This document shows positions 5,807 through 13,241 of a stretch of DNA of 13,241 nt, one piece after another (the stretch's first letter is position 1; each line of letters opens with the position of its first letter). Both the position numbers and the translations under genes were made by a program. The stretch lies in assembly GCA_018712885.1 (NCBI GenBank), contig DVGE01000059.1, positions 1 to 13,241 on the forward strand, given 5' to 3'. The notes below the pieces were generated by a model. The model worked only from the letters and a program-made list of their open reading frames with translations. It did no database searches and was not told the origin of the DNA. The stretch is from Candidatus Pullichristensenella stercoripullorum. GTDB lineage: Bacteria > Bacillota > Clostridia > Christensenellales > Aristaeellaceae.

Positions 5807-5862
5807 CTATGTCCATCGCGCTCCGCTGAAAGACGCGAAGCGAAAGAAAGAGGTGGATCGGC

Positions 5863-6345
5863 ATGGCTCAGTTGAGCGACTCCATCGAGCGATTCATCAA
5901 GGAGCTCATGGAAGAAGGCTCACAGATCGAGGTGCGCCGCAACGAGCTGGCGCAGCACTTTGGCTGCGCGCCTTCGCAGATAAATTACGTGCTGGCGACG
6001 CGGTTTTCGGTCGATCACGGCTACATCATCGAATCGCGGCGCGGCGGCGGCGGCTATGTGCGCATCGTGCGCATGCGCGAACGCGGGGAGGGAAACCTGC
6101 TCGACCTGCTTTTGAAGCGCGTCGGCAATTCCATTCCCGAGGAAAACGCCTGCGCCATCATCGCCCATCTGCTCGACCGCAAGCTGGTCACTTCCAACGA
6201 GGCCAAGCTCATGCGCGCGGCGGTCTCGCGCAACGCGCTGGCCCTGCCCGTCAGCGCCAAGGACGTCTTGCGCGCTTCGGTGCTGAAGAATATGCTGGAA
6301 CAGGTCTTTCGCAATCTGGAGGGAGGCGAGCGCCATGATGTGTGA
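5863..6345 (+). CDS. ctsR: CtsR, repressor of class III heat-shock genes
   Basis: This 160-residue dimeric repressor binds tandem heptad operators in front of clp genes and lets go on heating or after McsB action. The N-terminal winged helix-turn-helix spans about residues 1-70, with HFGCAPSQINYVLATRF in the recognition region. The wing contains the tetraglycine thermosensor loop RRGGGGYVRI (59-68), and R60 corresponds to the wing arginine phosphorylated by McsB in the Geobacillus protein. The C-terminal dimerisation domain includes the NALALPVSAKDVLRASVLKNML region. The ATG at 5863 follows an AGAGGTGG ribosome site. It is the first gene of its operon and overlaps mcsA by 11 nt. Two CtsR boxes at its promoter indicate autoregulation. 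Confidence 0.97.
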   Translation: MAQLSDSIERFIKELMEEGSQIEVRRNELAQHFGCAPSQINYVLATRFSVDHGYIIESRRGGGGYVRIVRMRERGEGNLLDLLLKRVGNSIPEENACAIIAHLLDRKLVTSNEAKLMRAAVSRNALALPVSAKDVLRASVLKNMLEQVFRNLEGGERHDV

Positions 6346-6910
6346 CGAGTGCGGCATCCGGCCCGCGCAGTTTCACTTGACGACCATTTCCGGGGAGGAA
6401 AAAACCGAACGGAATCTCTGCCCGGTGTGCATGGCAAAATATCAAAAGCAGATCCCGGGGCTGGACTTTACCAACCTTGCGGGCCTGATCAGCGGTTTTC
6501 TCGAGTCCGCCGCCGCGGCGCGTGACGGCGAGGAGCAGCCGGATGAGAACGCGCAGCTCACCTGCCCGAACTGCGGCACGACCTACTCCATGTTCCAGAA
6601 GAGTGGCATGCTCGGCTGCGCCCAGTGCTATCAGGCGTTCCGCAAGCCGCTGGAAGGACTGCTGATGCGCGTGCATGGCAACACACAGCACGCCGGAAGG
6701 ATACCGGGAGGCGTCAAGAGCGACGTTTCCATACGCATGAACATCGACCGCCTGCGTCAGGATCTTGTCAAGGCCATCGCCGCGGAGGAATATGAGGAGG
6801 CCGCGCGCCTGCGCGACCAGATCCGCGCGCTCAAGCAGCAGCTGGAGCCCGCAGACAAGGCCGAAAGCGCGTCTGGCGCCACTGGAGAGGGGGAGAAGGA
6901 GCATGGCTGA
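6335..6910 (+). CDS. mcsA: McsA, zinc-binding activator of the McsB arginine kinase
   Basis: This 191-residue protein is the partner and activator of McsB and helps control CtsR and ClpC. Four CxxC pairs are visible: C3/C6, C29/C32, C77/C80 and C95/C98. They form the zinc-binding modules typical of McsA. The C-terminal part has a UVR motif (about 137-171, MNIDRLRQDLVKAIAAEEYE onward), a coiled hairpin like those in UvrB and in the ClpC middle domain. The start is MMCDECG; a GGGAGG site 8 nt upstream favours the first ATG, with the ATG at 6338 as an equal alternative in practice. It overlaps ctsR by 11 nt and mcsB by 8 nt, which points to tightly coupled translation. A glutamate-rich, low-complexity tail follows the UVR motif. 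Confidence 0.96.
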   Translation: MMCDECGIRPAQFHLTTISGEEKTERNLCPVCMAKYQKQIPGLDFTNLAGLISGFLESAAAARDGEEQPDENAQLTCPNCGTTYSMFQKSGMLGCAQCYQAFRKPLEGLLMRVHGNTQHAGRIPGGVKSDVSIRMNIDRLRQDLVKAIAAEEYEEAARLRDQIRALKQQLEPADKAESASGATGEGEKEHG

Positions 6911-7928
6911 CTTCGTGCAGGCGCCCGAGCAGGACGTCGTCATCTCCAGCCGCGTGCGGCTGGCCCGCAATTATCAGGACTTGCCGTTTTCCCCGAAGCT
7001 GACGCGCGAGGCTGCGTCCGAGGTCGTTTCCCGGGCGCATGAGGCGATGAAAAACAGTCCCGAGGGTGGAGCGTTCACGCTCCTGCGCATCAACGACCTC
7101 GGCGACGACGAGCGTCGCCGCCTGGTGGAACACCACCTCATCAGTTACGATCTGCTGAAATATCCGCAGCGCTCGGCGGCGCTGATCTCCTCGGGCGAGA
7201 CGGTGTCCGTCATGCTCAACGAGGAAGACCATCTGCGCATACAGGGCCTGCTGCCGGGCATGCAGCTGGAACGTTCCGCGGAACTGGCCTTTACCGCCGA
7301 CGACGCGCTGGGCGCGCAGAGCGTGTACGCCTTCGACCCCCAGTGGGGCTACCTCACCAGCTGTCCGACCAACGTGGGCACGGGCATGCGCGCCTCGGCG
7401 ATGCTGCATCTGCCGGCCATCACCCGCAACGGGCAGATCGGCGCCATCATGCAGGCTGTTGCCAAATTGGGGCTCACGGTGCGCGGTCTTTACGGCGAGG
7501 GCAGCGAGGCGCAGGGCGACCTTTATCAGCTCTCCAACCAGGTGACGCTGGGACGCAGCGAGGAAGACGTCATCCGCTCTTTGCAGGCGGCGACGGAGCA
7601 GATCGTCGGCCACGAGCGCGCCATGCGCGAGCGGGCGGAAAAGAAGGATATGTACGCCCTGCAGGATCAGCTCCTGCGCTCCTGGGGCGAAGCGGTGAAC
7701 GCGCGCCTCATGTCCGCCAAGGAACTGATGCGGCGCTATTCGGACATCCGCTACGCCGCCAGCATGGGCTATCTGCATGCGCCGCTGCGGGCGCTGGACT
7801 GCCTGATGATGGATCTGCAGCCCGGTTCCCTGGCCGTGCATGCGGGCAAACTCATCGGCGAGCGCGAAGGCGAGCTGCTGCGGGCAAGGCTTTTGCGCGA
7901 GCAGCTGCTCAAACTGGTCGCCGATTAA
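6903..7928 (+). CDS. mcsB: McsB, protein arginine kinase
   Basis: This 341-residue enzyme has the phosphagen-kinase fold and phosphorylates arginines in CtsR and in damaged proteins; phospho-arginine then targets them to ClpC-ClpP. Family motifs are SSRVRLARN (15-23), the loop NEEDHLRIQ (106-114), the active-site cysteine C154 within SCPTNVGTGMRAS (153-165) and YGEGSEA (197-203). The start at 6903 follows a GAAGGAG site and is favoured over longer in-frame extensions that run back into mcsA. It is about 20 residues shorter than the B. subtilis protein. In B. subtilis McsB a C-terminal RDxxRA motif forms an allosteric phospho-arginine pocket; the matching place here seems to read GELLRA (323-328), which lacks the first arginine and aspartate. 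Kinase activity is expected, but feedback activation may differ. Confidence 0.95.
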   Translation: MADFVQAPEQDVVISSRVRLARNYQDLPFSPKLTREAASEVVSRAHEAMKNSPEGGAFTLLRINDLGDDERRRLVEHHLISYDLLKYPQRSAALISSGETVSVMLNEEDHLRIQGLLPGMQLERSAELAFTADDALGAQSVYAFDPQWGYLTSCPTNVGTGMRASAMLHLPAITRNGQIGAIMQAVAKLGLTVRGLYGEGSEAQGDLYQLSNQVTLGRSEEDVIRSLQAATEQIVGHERAMRERAEKKDMYALQDQLLRSWGEAVNARLMSAKELMRRYSDIRYAASMGYLHAPLRALDCLMMDLQPGSLAVHAGKLIGEREGELLRARLLREQLLKLVAD

Positions 7929-7952
7929 AACGGAACATTTTGGAGGAGATCC

Positions 7953-10424
7953 ATGGCATACTTTGCGAAATTTACCGAGCGCGGCCAGCGCGCGCTTCTG
8001 ACGGCGCAGCGCGAGGCGGCGCAGCTGGGCAGGACATACGTCGGCACGGAGCATCTGCTCCTCGGCGTGCTCAGCGATCCCGGCGCGGCCAGCGTGGTGC
8101 TCAAAGGCATCACGCTCGACGCCGCGCGGCAGGAGATCATTCAGATCCTCGGCCGCGGCGACGACGATTCGCCGGTCAGGACGATGGTCTACACCCCGCG
8201 CACCAAGAAGGTGCTCGAACAGAGCGTGCGCGAGGCGCGCGAACTCAAACAGAACTACGTCGGCACCGAGCACATACTGCTGGCGTTGATGCGCGAACGC
8301 GAAGGCGTGGCCGCGCACGTGATGATCAAGATGGGCATGGATCTGAGCAAGGCCCGCGAAGAGCTCCTGCGCGCCCTCAGCGGCGGCGAGGAGAACGCCT
8401 CCAGCGCCGCCGCACAGGAGCAGGAAACGCCCGCGCTCGACCAGTTTTCCCGCGACCTGACCAAGGCGGCGCAGGCCGGCGAGCTGGACCCCGTCATTGG
8501 CCGCGCGCGGGAGATCGAGCGCATCGTGCAGATCCTCTCCCGGCGCACGAAGAACAATCCCGTGCTCATCGGCGAGCCGGGCGTGGGCAAGTCCGCCATC
8601 GTCGAAGGGCTGGCTCAGCTCATCGTCGAAGGCAGCATCCCGGAGATACTGCGCGGCAAGCGCGTGGTCTCCCTCGACCTCGCCGGCATGCTGGCGGGCG
8701 CGAAGTACCGCGGCGAATTTGAGGAGCGGCTGAAAAACGCCATGGCGGAGATCCGCAAATCGGGCAACGTCATCCTCTTCATCGACGAACTCCACACCAT
8801 CGTCGGCGCGGGCGCGTCGGAGGGCGCCATCGACGCGGCCAACATCCTAAAGCCGCTGCTGGCGCGCGGCGAGATGCAGTGCATCGGCGCGACGACGCTC
8901 AAGGAGTACCACAAGTATATCGAGAAGGATTCGGCGCTGGAACGCCGTTTCCAGCCCGTGAGCGTCGGCGAACCCACGCGCGAGGAATCCGTGGAGATCC
9001 TGCGCGGCCTGCGCGACCGCTACGAGGCGCACCACCGCGTCCACATCACCGACGAAGCGATCATCGCCGCGGTCAACCTCTCCGACCGCTATATCTCCGA
9101 CCGCTTCTTGCCGGACAAGGCCATCGACCTTATCGACGAGGCTGCCTCGCGCGTTCGCATCAAGGCCTTCACCGCGCCGCCGGACATGAAGGAGCAGGAA
9201 ACGCGCCTGGAAGCCCTCAGCAAGGAGACGGAGGAGGCCGTGGCGCACGAGGACTTTGAAAAGGCCGCCAATCTGCGCGACCAGAAAAAGCAGCTCCAGA
9301 ACGAGATGGCCGAGCGCCGCAAGGAGTGGGAGCAGAAGCGCAACGCCAAGGTGGAGACCGTGGGCGAGGAGGAGGTCGCGGAGATCGTCTCTTCGTGGAC
9401 GGGCATCCCCGTCAAGCGCATGACTGAGAGCGAGGCCGAGCGGCTCATGCACCTTGAAGACATCCTCCATCGCCGTGTCATCGGTCAGGAGGAGGCCGTC
9501 AAGGCCGTCTCCAAGGCCGTCCGCCGCGCGCGCGCCGGTCTCAAAGACCCCAATCGCCCCATCGGTTCGTTTATCTTTCTGGGGCCCACGGGCGTGGGTA
9601 AGACGGAGCTGTGCAAGGCGCTGGGGGAGGCGCTCTTTGGCGACGAGGATAGCCTCATCCGCATCGACATGTCCGAGTATATGGAAAAGCATTCTGTCTC
9701 GCGCATGATCGGCTCGCCGCCGGGCTATGTCGGCTACGAGGAGGGCGGCCAGCTCACCGAAAAGGTGCGCCGCAAGCCCTATGCGGTCATCCTCTTCGAC
9801 GAAGTGGAAAAAGCGCACCCGGACGTGTTCAACGTGCTTCTGCAAATTCTCGAAGACGGCCGCCTCACCGACGGCCAGGGCCGCGTGGTGGACTTCAAGA
9901 ACACCGTGGTGGTCATGACCAGCAACGCCGGCGCGCACACCATCAAGAAGCAGCGCTCCATGGGCTTTGGCAGCAGCGCCAGCGATGAAAAGAGCTACGA
10001 GGCCATGCGCGAGAACATCATGGACGAAGTCAAGCGCATCTTCCGTCCCGAGTTCCTCAACCGCGTGGATGAGATCATCGTCTTCCACGCCCTCGAACAG
10101 GAGGAGATCGACCGCATCGCCGCGCTGATGCTCTCCAATGTGCAAAAGCGCCTGCGCGAGCGCGACATCGACCTCGAAGTGGACGATTCCGCCCTCAAGC
10201 TGCTCAGCGCCGCCGGGTACGACCTGCAATACGGCGCGCGCCCGCTGCGCCGCGCCATCCAGCGCATGGTCGAGGACGCGCTCAGCGAAGAGATACTCGA
10301 CGGCAAGGTCAAGCTCGGCGACCGCGTCTCCATGTCCGCGCAGGACGGCAAGCTCGTCTTTACGCCGCTGCCTCGAGAGAAGGAGCCCTCAAGCGCCCAG
10401 CCCGTCTACCAGAACAACGATTGA
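7953..10424 (+). CDS. clpC: ClpC, AAA+ unfoldase of the ClpCP protease
   Basis: This 823-residue Hsp100 ATPase unfolds proteins and feeds them to ClpP. The domains are in full order: a double Clp-N repeat (about 3-143), the D1 ATPase with Walker A GEPGVGKS (207-214) and Walker B VILFIDE (273-279), a middle domain with a UVR-like coiled coil (about 410-470) that docks McsA/MecA-type adaptors, and D2 with Walker A GPTGVGKT (544-551) and Walker B VILFDE (612-617). The ClpP-docking loop appears as MGF (670-672), where B. subtilis has VGF. The ATG at 7953 has a GGAGGAG site 7 nt upstream and lies 24 nt after mcsB. It is the last gene of the operon; radA and disA, its B. subtilis followers, are absent. 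Its 3' end overlaps the convergent penicillin-binding protein gene by 19 bp. Confidence 0.98.
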   Translation: MAYFAKFTERGQRALLTAQREAAQLGRTYVGTEHLLLGVLSDPGAASVVLKGITLDAARQEIIQILGRGDDDSPVRTMVYTPRTKKVLEQSVREARELKQNYVGTEHILLALMREREGVAAHVMIKMGMDLSKAREELLRALSGGEENASSAAAQEQETPALDQFSRDLTKAAQAGELDPVIGRAREIERIVQILSRRTKNNPVLIGEPGVGKSAIVEGLAQLIVEGSIPEILRGKRVVSLDLAGMLAGAKYRGEFEERLKNAMAEIRKSGNVILFIDELHTIVGAGASEGAIDAANILKPLLARGEMQCIGATTLKEYHKYIEKDSALERRFQPVSVGEPTREESVEILRGLRDRYEAHHRVHITDEAIIAAVNLSDRYISDRFLPDKAIDLIDEAASRVRIKAFTAPPDMKEQETRLEALSKETEEAVAHEDFEKAANLRDQKKQLQNEMAERRKEWEQKRNAKVETVGEEEVAEIVSSWTGIPVKRMTESEAERLMHLEDILHRRVIGQEEAVKAVSKAVRRARAGLKDPNRPIGSFIFLGPTGVGKTELCKALGEALFGDEDSLIRIDMSEYMEKHSVSRMIGSPPGYVGYEEGGQLTEKVRRKPYAVILFDEVEKAHPDVFNVLLQILEDGRLTDGQGRVVDFKNTVVVMTSNAGAHTIKKQRSMGFGSSASDEKSYEAMRENIMDEVKRIFRPEFLNRVDEIIVFHALEQEEIDRIAALMLSNVQKRLRERDIDLEVDDSALKLLSAAGYDLQYGARPLRRAIQRMVEDALSEEILDGKVKLGDRVSMSAQDGKLVFTPLPREKEPSSAQPVYQNND

Positions 10425-12793
10425 ACCCCATCGGCTTCCGGGGCAGGCGCCTCTGTCGCCCCGGGACTGAGCATCTCCTCGATATGCCCCAATATCCCCC
10501 CGGGCGCATAACGCGCCCGCAGGCTCTCCGCCCCCGTCACCGTTTCGCCCTCTTCGTAGAGCAGCGCGTGGCGGGGGATGACGCTGTATTCGTGCGCCCG
10601 CGACCGGTCGGCCTCCTCGTCCGCATATTGCAATACCGCTCCGGCCTCCCCGCGCAGCACGGCGATCTCCTCCGCGCGCCCGTCTGTGCGGCGTATGAGC
10701 AGATACTCAGCGTTCGCGTCGCGGGCGGTGAAGCGCAAAACGGGCGTTTCACCCGCCGCGCTGATCAGTTCCAGATCTGTCACCGGTTCCGGCGCGTCCC
10801 ATTTGCCGCTCACCGTCTGCGGCTCGCGTCCGGCGTAGAAAAGCTCTGTTTGCGTATATGCCTCCGGCGTGCGTTCCGCCGCCAGTACCACAGCCTTGTC
10901 CTGCGCAAGCGCCAGCGCGTCCACGACCACGCGGCGCAGCGTTTCCGGCGTGTAAAAATCACCCTTCAGCCACGCATCCCCGGCGGAAGACAGAAAACTG
11001 GCGCACGATCGCGCGGGATAGCTGCTGCCGCCCGCCCAGTCGGGCAGGGAATGTTCCGCGTCCGGCTCGTCAAAGCCCATCCACACAGCCACGGCCAGCT
11101 TCGGCGTGTAGGCCACCGTCCAGGCGTCGCGGTTGCCGCCGCTTTTCATGTCCACGGTGCCCGTCTTGCCGGCCACATTCGTCCCCACGGCGCTGAGGGC
11201 GTTGGCGCTGCCTTCCGCGGCGGCGGTGCGCAGCATGTCCGTGAGCATGCACGCGGTCTCCGCGGACACAGCACGCTCTTCCGTCTGCGGCGCTTCGTAG
11301 AGGACGCGGCCGTCGCTTGAGACGATCTTGCGCACCGTATGCGGTTCCACGCGACGCCCGCCGTTGGCGAGGGCGCAGTATGCGGCGCAGAGGCGGGCGG
11401 GGGAGACGCCTTCCGTCATCGAGCCAAGCGCGAGGGCGAGGTCGGCGTCCTTCTCCGCCGGCGAGATCCCAAAGCGTTCCAATTGCGCGCGCAGCGCGGC
11501 CACGCCGACCTTCTCCGCAAGGTCGACCGTCGCCACGTTCAGCGAGCGGGAGAGCGCCTCGCGCAGCGTCACTTCGCCGTAGTAGTTGCCGCCGGCGTTG
11601 CCGGGCTGGTAGCCTCCGGCAAAGACGCGCGGCGTATCGTCCACGAAACTGGTCGGCAGATAGCCGTAGCCTTCCAAGGCGGCGGCATAGGCCGAGACAG
11701 GCTTGATGGCGCTGCCGGGCTGCCGCCGGATCTGCGTGGCGCGGTTGAGCCCCAGGCGCACGTCGTAGGTGCGCCCGCCGACCAGCGCTACGATCTCGCC
11801 ATTTTCAACATTTTCCGCCACCAGCGCCGCCTGCGCGGGCGTGCCGTCGGCGGCGGGATCGGGGAAATTCGCACCGTTTGCGAACAATTCCTCCGCCGCC
11901 GCCTGCGCCTGTGGATCGAGCGCCGTATAGATGGCATAGCCGCCAGCGAGCAGTTCGTCGCGGGCAATATCGAGAATGGACTGCGCCTCGGTCGCCGCCG
12001 CGTCCAGATACCATCCGTATTGCGCGCTCTCCTCGGAAAGGTCGAGGACGAGCGCCTCTTTTTGCGCGTTTTCCGCTTCCGTCCCGGTGATGAAGCCGCA
12101 GTCAACCATCTCCTGCAGTATGAGGTCTCGCCGCTCCACGGCGTTTTCCGGCTCCAGATGCGGCGCGTAGTTGCTTGGCGATTTGATGACGCCCGCCAGA
12201 AGCGCCCCCTCCGCCAGCGTCAGTTCCCCGACGTGCTTGCCGAAATAGGCGTTGGCGGCGGCCTCCACGCCGTAAGCGCCGCGGCCGAAGTTGACCACGT
12301 TGAGGTAGCGTTCGAGAATATCGTCCTTGTCCATTTGCCGCTCCAGCTGCAAAGCCAGCACCGCCTCCTGCGCCTTGCGGGAGAGCGTCTTTTCGCCACT
12401 TAAATGGGTGAGCTTGATGAGCTGCTGGGTGATGGTCGAAGCGCCCTGTTCCAGGCTCATGGTGCGTATGTCGTGCCAGAGCGCGCCGAACATGCGCACG
12501 ACGTCCACGCCGGGGTGTTCGTAAAACCGCTGATCCTCGGCGGCGATAAAGGCCTGCTGTACGTGCAGGGGAATTTTATCCAGCGTCACATAGACGCGGT
12601 TCTCGCTGCCATAGAGACTGCCGGCGCGCTCGCCGCTTGCGTCGTAGACGATGCTCGTCTGGTTGAGCTGCGTGAGCCTGTCCAGATCCAGCTTTTGCCA
12701 TCCCCACGGCTCCAGCAGTACGACCAGCGCGATAAGCAGCGCCGCGGCTGCGCCCAAGATCGCCCAACGCACCCATTTTCGTTTCAACGCCAT
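10406..12793 (-). CDS. Class A penicillin-binding protein (bifunctional glycosyltransferase/transpeptidase)
   Basis: This 795-residue protein polymerises and cross-links peptidoglycan outside the membrane. After a short basic N-terminus (ALKRKWVRW) there is one membrane anchor (about 11-28). The GT51 domain has EDQRFYEHPG with catalytic E86, QGASTITQQL (116-125), RKAQE (139-143), NFGRGAYGVEAAA (168-180) and GVIKSPSNYAP (201-211). The transpeptidase domain has SAIK with nucleophile S361, SLN (417-419) and KTG (543-545). The last 120 or so residues look like a fibronectin-III-like module and a proline/alanine-rich tail. The start is uncertain: the ATG at 12793 directly abuts GGGAGGG. A TTG two codons downstream (12787) has better spacing to that site and would give MKRKWVRW. 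An upstream TTG at 12817 is also in frame. Which PBP paralogue this is cannot be told. Confidence 0.93.
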   Translation of the reverse strand: MALKRKWVRWAILGAAAALLIALVVLLEPWGWQKLDLDRLTQLNQTSIVYDASGERAGSLYGSENRVYVTLDKIPLHVQQAFIAAEDQRFYEHPGVDVVRMFGALWHDIRTMSLEQGASTITQQLIKLTHLSGEKTLSRKAQEAVLALQLERQMDKDDILERYLNVVNFGRGAYGVEAAANAYFGKHVGELTLAEGALLAGVIKSPSNYAPHLEPENAVERRDLILQEMVDCGFITGTEAENAQKEALVLDLSEESAQYGWYLDAAATEAQSILDIARDELLAGGYAIYTALDPQAQAAAEELFANGANFPDPAADGTPAQAALVAENVENGEIVALVGGRTYDVRLGLNRATQIRRQPGSAIKPVSAYAAALEGYGYLPTSFVDDTPRVFAGGYQPGNAGGNYYGEVTLREALSRSLNVATVDLAEKVGVAALRAQLERFGISPAEKDADLALALGSMTEGVSPARLCAAYCALANGGRRVEPHTVRKIVSSDGRVLYEAPQTEERAVSAETACMLTDMLRTAAAEGSANALSAVGTNVAGKTGTVDMKSGGNRDAWTVAYTPKLAVAVWMGFDEPDAEHSLPDWAGGSSYPARSCASFLSSAGDAWLKGDFYTPETLRRVVVDALALAQDKAVVLAAERTPEAYTQTELFYAGREPQTVSGKWDAPEPVTDLELISAAGETPVLRFTARDANAEYLLIRRTDGRAEEIAVLRGEAGAVLQYADEEADRSRAHEYSVIPRHALLYEEGETVTGAESLRARYAPGGILGHIEEMLSPGATEAPAPEADGVQSLFW

Positions 12794-12957
12794 CCCTCCC
12801 GCGGCGCGTCCTTCCAACGCACGCGCCCTGTGTTGCGCTCTGCTCTAGCTTTTCCCAGCGGCGGAGAAATTAGCCATCTTTACCGGAAGTTGTTCGTAGA
12901 CGCGCATACATCCCCTGCGTTACAATATACATGCTTGCAACGACAGAGGTGATCTGC
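12794..12957. other. Divergent intergenic region between the PBP gene and the FtsH-like gene
   Basis: This stretch must hold promoters for both divergent genes. On the plus strand TACAAT (12921-12926) is a plausible -10 placed about 30 nt before the TTG start at 12958, but no -35 with a normal spacer is visible. GAGGTGAT (12946-12953) is the ribosome site of the right-hand gene. I found no convincing promoter for the PBP gene and no tRNA or other RNA gene. Confidence 0.35.
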
Positions 12958-13241
12958 TTGAAGAGAACATGGAACCTGATCTCCCTCGGCTCGATGTGGC
13001 TGATGCTCACCGGGCTCTTGCTTTCGCTGCTCTCCAGCGGTGGGGCGACAGCCGTGGATACGGCGGCGCGCGTTTTGCTGGCGGCGGCGGTGGCGCTGTT
13101 CATCGCCGCGGCGCTGCTGCGTCCCCGGGCGCTGCGCGCGGAGGCGGCGGGGCGCATCGCCGGCATGGAGGCCGCGTGCGCCGCCCCCGACTGCGGCTTT
13201 GGCGACGTGGCCGCCAACGAGGAGGCGAAAAAGAGCCTCGA
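12958..13241 (+). CDS. FtsH-like membrane AAA+ ATPase, N-terminal part (runs off the window end)
   Basis: The open frame runs to the window edge and gives about 94 residues. Two hydrophobic helices, about 7-25 (ending LLLSLLS) and 36-54 (ARVLLAAAVALFIAAALL), are separated by only about ten residues. A charged linker (RPRALRAEAAGR) follows, and then FGDVAANEEAKKSL (81-94), which resembles the entry motif of FtsH ATPase domains (F-x-DVAG-x-x-EAK-x-x-L). In FtsH the two helices flank a much larger extracytoplasmic domain, so this looks like a reduced relative. The TTG at 12958 is chosen because GAGGTGAT lies a few nucleotides upstream; the in-frame ATG at 12931 has no ribosome site and would overlap the putative -10 region. 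Walker motifs and any zinc protease site lie beyond the window, so protease activity is unknown. Confidence 0.7.
   Translation, partial: MKRTWNLISLGSMWLMLTGLLLSLLSSGGATAVDTAARVLLAAAVALFIAAALLRPRALRAEAAGRIAGMEAACAAPDCGFGDVAANEEAKKSL

Noticed and set aside
6831..8795. 654-residue minus-strand open frame opposite mcsB and clpC
   Set aside because: It is an antisense shadow of two strongly conserved genes, histidine- and alanine-rich low-complexity sequence with no motif.
8847..10229. 460-residue minus-strand open frame opposite clpC
   Set aside because: Antisense shadow of ClpC; no ribosome site or domain.
11339..12403. 354-residue plus-strand open frame opposite the PBP gene
   Set aside because: It is arginine-, histidine- and alanine-rich shadow sequence of the PBP coding strand; no motif or ribosome site supports it.
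12931..12957. ATG at 12931 as the start of the FtsH-like gene
   Set aside because: It is in frame but has no ribosome site and lies at the predicted transcription start, while TTG 12958 has GAGGTGAT at good spacing.

Overview
The window reads as ordinary chromosome of a GC-rich, spore-forming member of the Clostridia (Firmicutes). The reasons are a close SpoVT homologue, a complete ctsR-mcsA-mcsB-clpC heat-shock operon with CtsR-type operators, a YabN-type MazG followed by HU and RqcP/YabO, and strong AGGAGG-like ribosome binding sites. A GC-rich lineage such as Christensenellales would fit, but that placement is inference. There are twelve genes, two of them cut by the window edges. I see no tRNA, rRNA, IS element, CRISPR array or phage gene.

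Layout. Bases 1-862, minus strand: the 5' end of gdhA (NADP-type glutamate dehydrogenase) and, upstream of it, aroQ (type II dehydroquinase), each with its own sigma-A-like promoter. The gdhA promoter is preceded by four helically phased A-tracts. Bases 1035-3886, plus strand: spoVT, then yabN/mazG from a strong extended -10 promoter, hup, a hairpin, and rqcP. This is the B. subtilis spoVT-yabN-yabO neighbourhood with HU inserted and without yabM, yabP, yabQ or divIC. Bases 3883-5734: rqcP overlaps a fused ispDF by 4 nt, and mtnN starts 1 nt after ispDF, so the three are probably translationally coupled.

Bases 5761-10424: the class III heat-shock operon. CtsR represses it, McsA/McsB form the arginine kinase that inactivates CtsR and marks proteins with phospho-arginine, and ClpC unfolds those proteins for ClpP. 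Two CtsR boxes face each other across the -10 element and form a 10-bp perfect inverted repeat. The operon ends at clpC, without the radA-disA genes that follow it in B. subtilis. Bases 10406-12793, minus strand: a bifunctional class A penicillin-binding protein whose 3' end overlaps that of clpC by 19 bp. Bases 12958-13241, plus strand: the start of a divergent membrane protein with a tight two-helix hairpin leading into an FtsH-like AAA+ domain, cut off by the window end.

No wholly new system is visible. The most unusual points are the FtsH-like protein without an extracytoplasmic domain, the eroded methylase half of YabN/MazG, the internal Shine-Dalgarno and ATG exactly at the IspF boundary of IspDF, the inverted CtsR boxes, and a McsB whose C-terminal RDxxRA phospho-arginine pocket motif looks degenerate.
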